From contig CM030931.1 of the NCBI GenBank assembly GCA_018136815.1, positions 9,048,389 to 9,112,388 on the forward strand: DNA of 64,000 nt, in the 5' to 3' direction. Position numbers and translations under genes: made by a program. The stretch comes from Isochrysis galbana. Its lineage: Eukaryota > Haptophyta > Isochrysidales > Isochrysidaceae. The notes beneath the pieces were generated by a model that had not been told where the DNA came from, searched no databases, and worked only from the letters and a program-made list of their open reading frames with translations. Below, piece by piece: positions 61,703-64,000 of this stretch; within the stretch, counting starts at the first letter, position 1; each line of letters opens with the position of its first letter.

Positions 61703-63745
61703 TTAGAAGCCGAGAAAGCGGCGATTTTCGATCGCAATGGACGTGGTATAGCGCTCTTTTTGCACAAGCTTTGACATGAGCTTTGCCTCATATGCGGCGT
61801 CCTCTCGGGCGCATCGGTCAATCACATGAGTTTGGTGCATTCTCTGCATGGCATCTTGGATGTTACGATAGCGCGCTTCCTGTCGACGGGCTCGAAGCAC
61901 CTTGTCTTGTGCCTGCCAATCGCATTGCCCATGAATAGTGTCGCCAAGTGAGCCTTGCGCAGAGTACCGTTTCAGCCTTTGTTCGTCTGTAGCATACGCA
62001 GGAGAACCAGGAATCGGGTTCATTACCTCCTTGAGGAGCATGCCGTACGATCGGGCCGGAGTCGCCCCAAAGCGTGTCTTGCGGTCAGTAAGATTGCCCT
62101 GCTGCTCCCACTTCGTTGAGATCGCCGCTTGTGAGGTCTTGTCGATATTGTTGTCGTCCGCCTGTACAATGGCCGCAAATTCACGCATTTCGATCACGCC
62201 ACTTGAATCCCGGTCAAGCATCGTGAAAGCATCGTGCTTCACGGTGGGTTGTACACCGGGTATGTACTTGTCTACGAAGTCGAAAAACTCTTCCATTGAT
62301 AGCTCATCGTTATGATTGGCGTCGGCATCTTCGAAGGCAGCACGCACAGTACCGTATGACTTCATCATTGTGGAGCGCAACTGGCCCATGAGCGTCATCG
62401 CCATGGCACGGTCTACGCCAGTGTTCTTCCGCCGCGGGTCGAGGAAACCTATGCCGTTCTTGACTCCATTGCCTGTGTAGTCAATCTCCAAGCGCGACAG
62501 CATATTCGACACTGCGTGGCGATACTGCATGCCGTTTGGCGAAACGCCCAGCTCATCCATGAGTTGCGACACCACCTTCTCGTCCGCAGTGAGGCCCAAC
62601 CGCGAAATCGCAAGTTCAAGCTCGGCGCGACCGACAATATCAGAGGAGGTTTCAAGATTTCGCAGAAAGTCCTTTGTTGTTGTGCCCGAAGCCTGGAGCC
62701 TCGTCTTCATTTTGTTCAGGATCTCACGGGTCTTGATCCTCACTCTCCACTCCTCCTTCTCGGTGTTCACGGCCGACCTCGATGCATGCTCCATACCCTC
62801 TCCTCGAGGACTTTCCGATTTGGGAGCCACCCCAGACGCAGATTTCCGAGATTCCTTCGACCTGCGCCGCTCCGCCTCTACCTCTGCCAACTGCGCCCTC
62901 GCTTCTGCTGCGCGCTGAACACGGCTCATGAGTACGCGCTCTGCATGAGTTGGTTGAGGTTCCACCTGTGCTCCAGCAAAAGTGCTGCTGCCCTCCTGGT
63001 TCCTTTCTAGCCTGTCTAGCGCGAGGCGCAGCTCCGAAGTTATACCAGAGGATAGTCCTGCCTTTGGCTCAGTCATTCCCTCCATCACCTGCGATGCCAA
63101 CTCGTTGTAGTCGACATCGCCCAAACCATCCGCACCAACCTTGGCGAGCGCCTTGATAGCCAGATCATCAGACTTCACACCGAGTTGTCGGAGTGCCGCA
63201 TGAAAGTCGTTGAGGCTCAGCTTTCCAGCACCATCTTTGTCCCACACACGAAACACATTGGCCAGTCGCTGTGCAGGATTCCGTGCGTCCATCAGCGGTG
63301 GGCATGCCTTGAGCAGAGCGCGCTGAGTGCGTTCAGGCACTGCTGGTGCGGACGGGCGCTCCGACACTGGGTGTGGGAACCGGCGTGTGGTTGAGCTGGT
63401 TGGCCGCAGCTTCATTGGACTGCTCAAAACGGCCACTATCCGCTCATTCGACGCGGTGTGCGGCCGCAAGGACCGCGCCAGCTGCGTGCGCTGCTCTGGA
63501 GGTGCGCGGCGAGGCGTGATCGGCTGGAAGCGCTCGACCAGCGGCTGCTCGGTCGGGTCCGGCGGGCGGCCGATGCCTCCCCACTTGTTGGTACGGCCGA
63601 GATAGCCTTTCCGCACTGGCTTGAGCTGGAGTGCCGGGCCTGCGTGCCCCATCTCGCAAGTGCGTGCCTCTGCCGTCTCAACTCCAGCGGCGAGCGAAAC
63701 CGTCGCGTGCCGGCGGCGCCGCCTCCTCTCCTCGCGCCTTCCCAT
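61703..63745 (-). CDS. Three-EF-hand protein (680 aa)
   Basis: Single exon from ATG 63745; a second Met at residue 32 (MGHAGPAL) is also possible because the first 30 residues are Arg-rich. EF-hand-like loops: VWDKDGAGKLSLNDFHAAL near 165-185 (good ligands), EDADANHNDELSMEEFFDF near 470-490 (D, D, N, D, E), and LDRDSSGVIEMREFAAI near 508-525 (canonical). A half-degenerate helix-loop (GADGLGDVDYNELASQ) follows the first. Between them are charged helices (AERRRSKESRKS) and a region SRLEIDYTGNGVKNGIGFLDPR. The C-terminal third is basic with repeated RRQEARYRNIQDAMQR-type helices and ends ENRRFLGF. This layout resembles large EF-hand axonemal or EFCAB-like proteins, but orthology is not established. 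Confidence 0.8.
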   Translation of the reverse strand: MGRREERRRRRRHATVSLAAGVETAEARTCEMGHAGPALQLKPVRKGYLGRTNKWGGIGRPPDPTEQPLVERFQPITPRRAPPEQRTQLARSLRPHTASNERIVAVLSSPMKLRPTSSTTRRFPHPVSERPSAPAVPERTQRALLKACPPLMDARNPAQRLANVFRVWDKDGAGKLSLNDFHAALRQLGVKSDDLAIKALAKVGADGLGDVDYNELASQVMEGMTEPKAGLSSGITSELRLALDRLERNQEGSSTFAGAQVEPQPTHAERVLMSRVQRAAEARAQLAEVEAERRRSKESRKSASGVAPKSESPRGEGMEHASRSAVNTEKEEWRVRIKTREILNKMKTRLQASGTTTKDFLRNLETSSDIVGRAELELAISRLGLTADEKVVSQLMDELGVSPNGMQYRHAVSNMLSRLEIDYTGNGVKNGIGFLDPRRKNTGVDRAMAMTLMGQLRSTMMKSYGTVRAAFEDADANHNDELSMEEFFDFVDKYIPGVQPTVKHDAFTMLDRDSSGVIEMREFAAIVQADDNNIDKTSQAAISTKWEQQGNLTDRKTRFGATPARSYGMLLKEVMNPIPGSPAYATDEQRLKRYSAQGSLGDTIHGQCDWQAQDKVLRARRQEARYRNIQDAMQRMHQTHVIDRCAREDAAYEAKLMSKLVQKERYTTSIAIENRRFLGF

Positions 63746-63755
63746 CCCTTCTCTT

Positions 63756-63860
63756 CTCTCTGTCTCTTCTGTTTCTCTCGTCCTTCTTCTCTACCTACCC
63801 TCCTCTCCGCCGCTTTCCTGCCCGCTCGCTCTCTCTCTCTCTCCTTCTTCTCTTCGTGTA
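63756..63860. repeat. CT-rich tract before EF-hand gene
   Basis: Pyrimidine-rich sequence on the plus strand, starting about 12 nt upstream of ATG 63745 and ending in ctctctctctctcc. Confidence 0.75.
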
Positions 63861-63885
63861 TCTGTTACCCCCCAGGAGCCAACGC

Positions 63886-64000
63886 CCCCCGATAGCTATC
63901 GGGGGCCCCCGATAGCTATCGGGGGGAAATTTTCTCCCGATCGCCAACAGCCCCCCCGAGAGCTACCGGGGGGCCGAGAAACTCCCCCGAGAGCTATCGG
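63886..64000. repeat. Array of palindromes CCCCCGATAGCTATCGGGGG
   Basis: Two perfect 20-bp palindromes stand head to tail (63886-63905 and 63906-63925). After a 25-nt spacer come degenerate units at about 63952-63973 (ccccccgagagctaccgggg) and 63983-64000 (cccccgagagctatcgg), running off the window. Each unit can fold into a GC-clamped hairpin. It lies about 140 nt upstream of ATG 63745. Confidence 0.9.

Overview
The window is nuclear DNA from a eukaryotic, photosynthetic, flagellated microalga, most likely a haptophyte or another alga with a secondary plastid. The evidence is GT-AG introns of roughly 80-490 nt in seven genes, and a plastid tocopherol-pathway prenyltransferase and an LL-diaminopimelate aminotransferase that both begin with signal-peptide-like leaders. 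A BBSome subunit points to cilia. Protein modules that I recall as common in haptophyte and related algal genomes also occur (a Cys/WHxGxC N-terminus, PPG-type beta repeats, a YARYPDL module). The species call is inference; no rRNA or organelle marker is present.

Confident genes, left to right: VPS4 (1-1989, minus, runs off the left edge); a 1356-aa PPG-repeat protein (4188-8258, minus); an ARM-repeat/coiled-coil/IQ-motif protein (11020-15546, minus) divergent from BBIP1, the 66-aa BBSome subunit (16356-16556, plus); dapL (21053-22638, minus, 3 exons); a spliced gene joining two HMG boxes to three SANT/Myb repeats (24411-27813, plus); an EGF-like fragment (29059-29668, plus); a secreted Cys/Pro-rich single-pass membrane protein (33099-34574, plus); a GTPBP1/2-type translational GTPase in 7 exons (35994-38811, minus); homogentisate prenyltransferase (41394-42704, plus); an oxoglutarate/malate-type mitochondrial carrier in 5 exons (49788-51497, minus); two EF-hand proteins (53440-55287 and 61703-63745, minus); and the ribosome-biogenesis protein NOC3 (59232-61181, minus). 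These are mainly housekeeping, flagellar or calcium-related and plastid-metabolism functions; they do not form an operon or pathway cluster.

The gene-poor gaps (about 8.6-11.0, 16.6-20.1, 27.8-33.0, 38.9-41.3, 42.7-49.7, 51.6-53.4 and 55.8-57.3 kb) hold dispersed repeat families that I could match to one another by eye. They are labelled A to F here and occur in both orientations. The gaps also contain a decayed Ty3/gypsy-type integrase and a TE-like peptide relic present twice. Three AT-rich islands have coding-like frames quite unlike the GC-rich host genes: 17.5-18.0 kb, 45.1-48.1 kb (a cluster with a RING protein) and 57.4-58.1 kb. They look like fragments of a large DNA virus or a related mobile element, and the central one directly abuts a broken leucine-rich-repeat gene.

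A window-wide pattern is that nearly every well-supported gene start has a long polypurine/polypyrimidine or G/C-run tract close upstream of its ATG, including a CT tract of about 480 bp before the prenyltransferase. The right end is an array of near-perfect palindromes.
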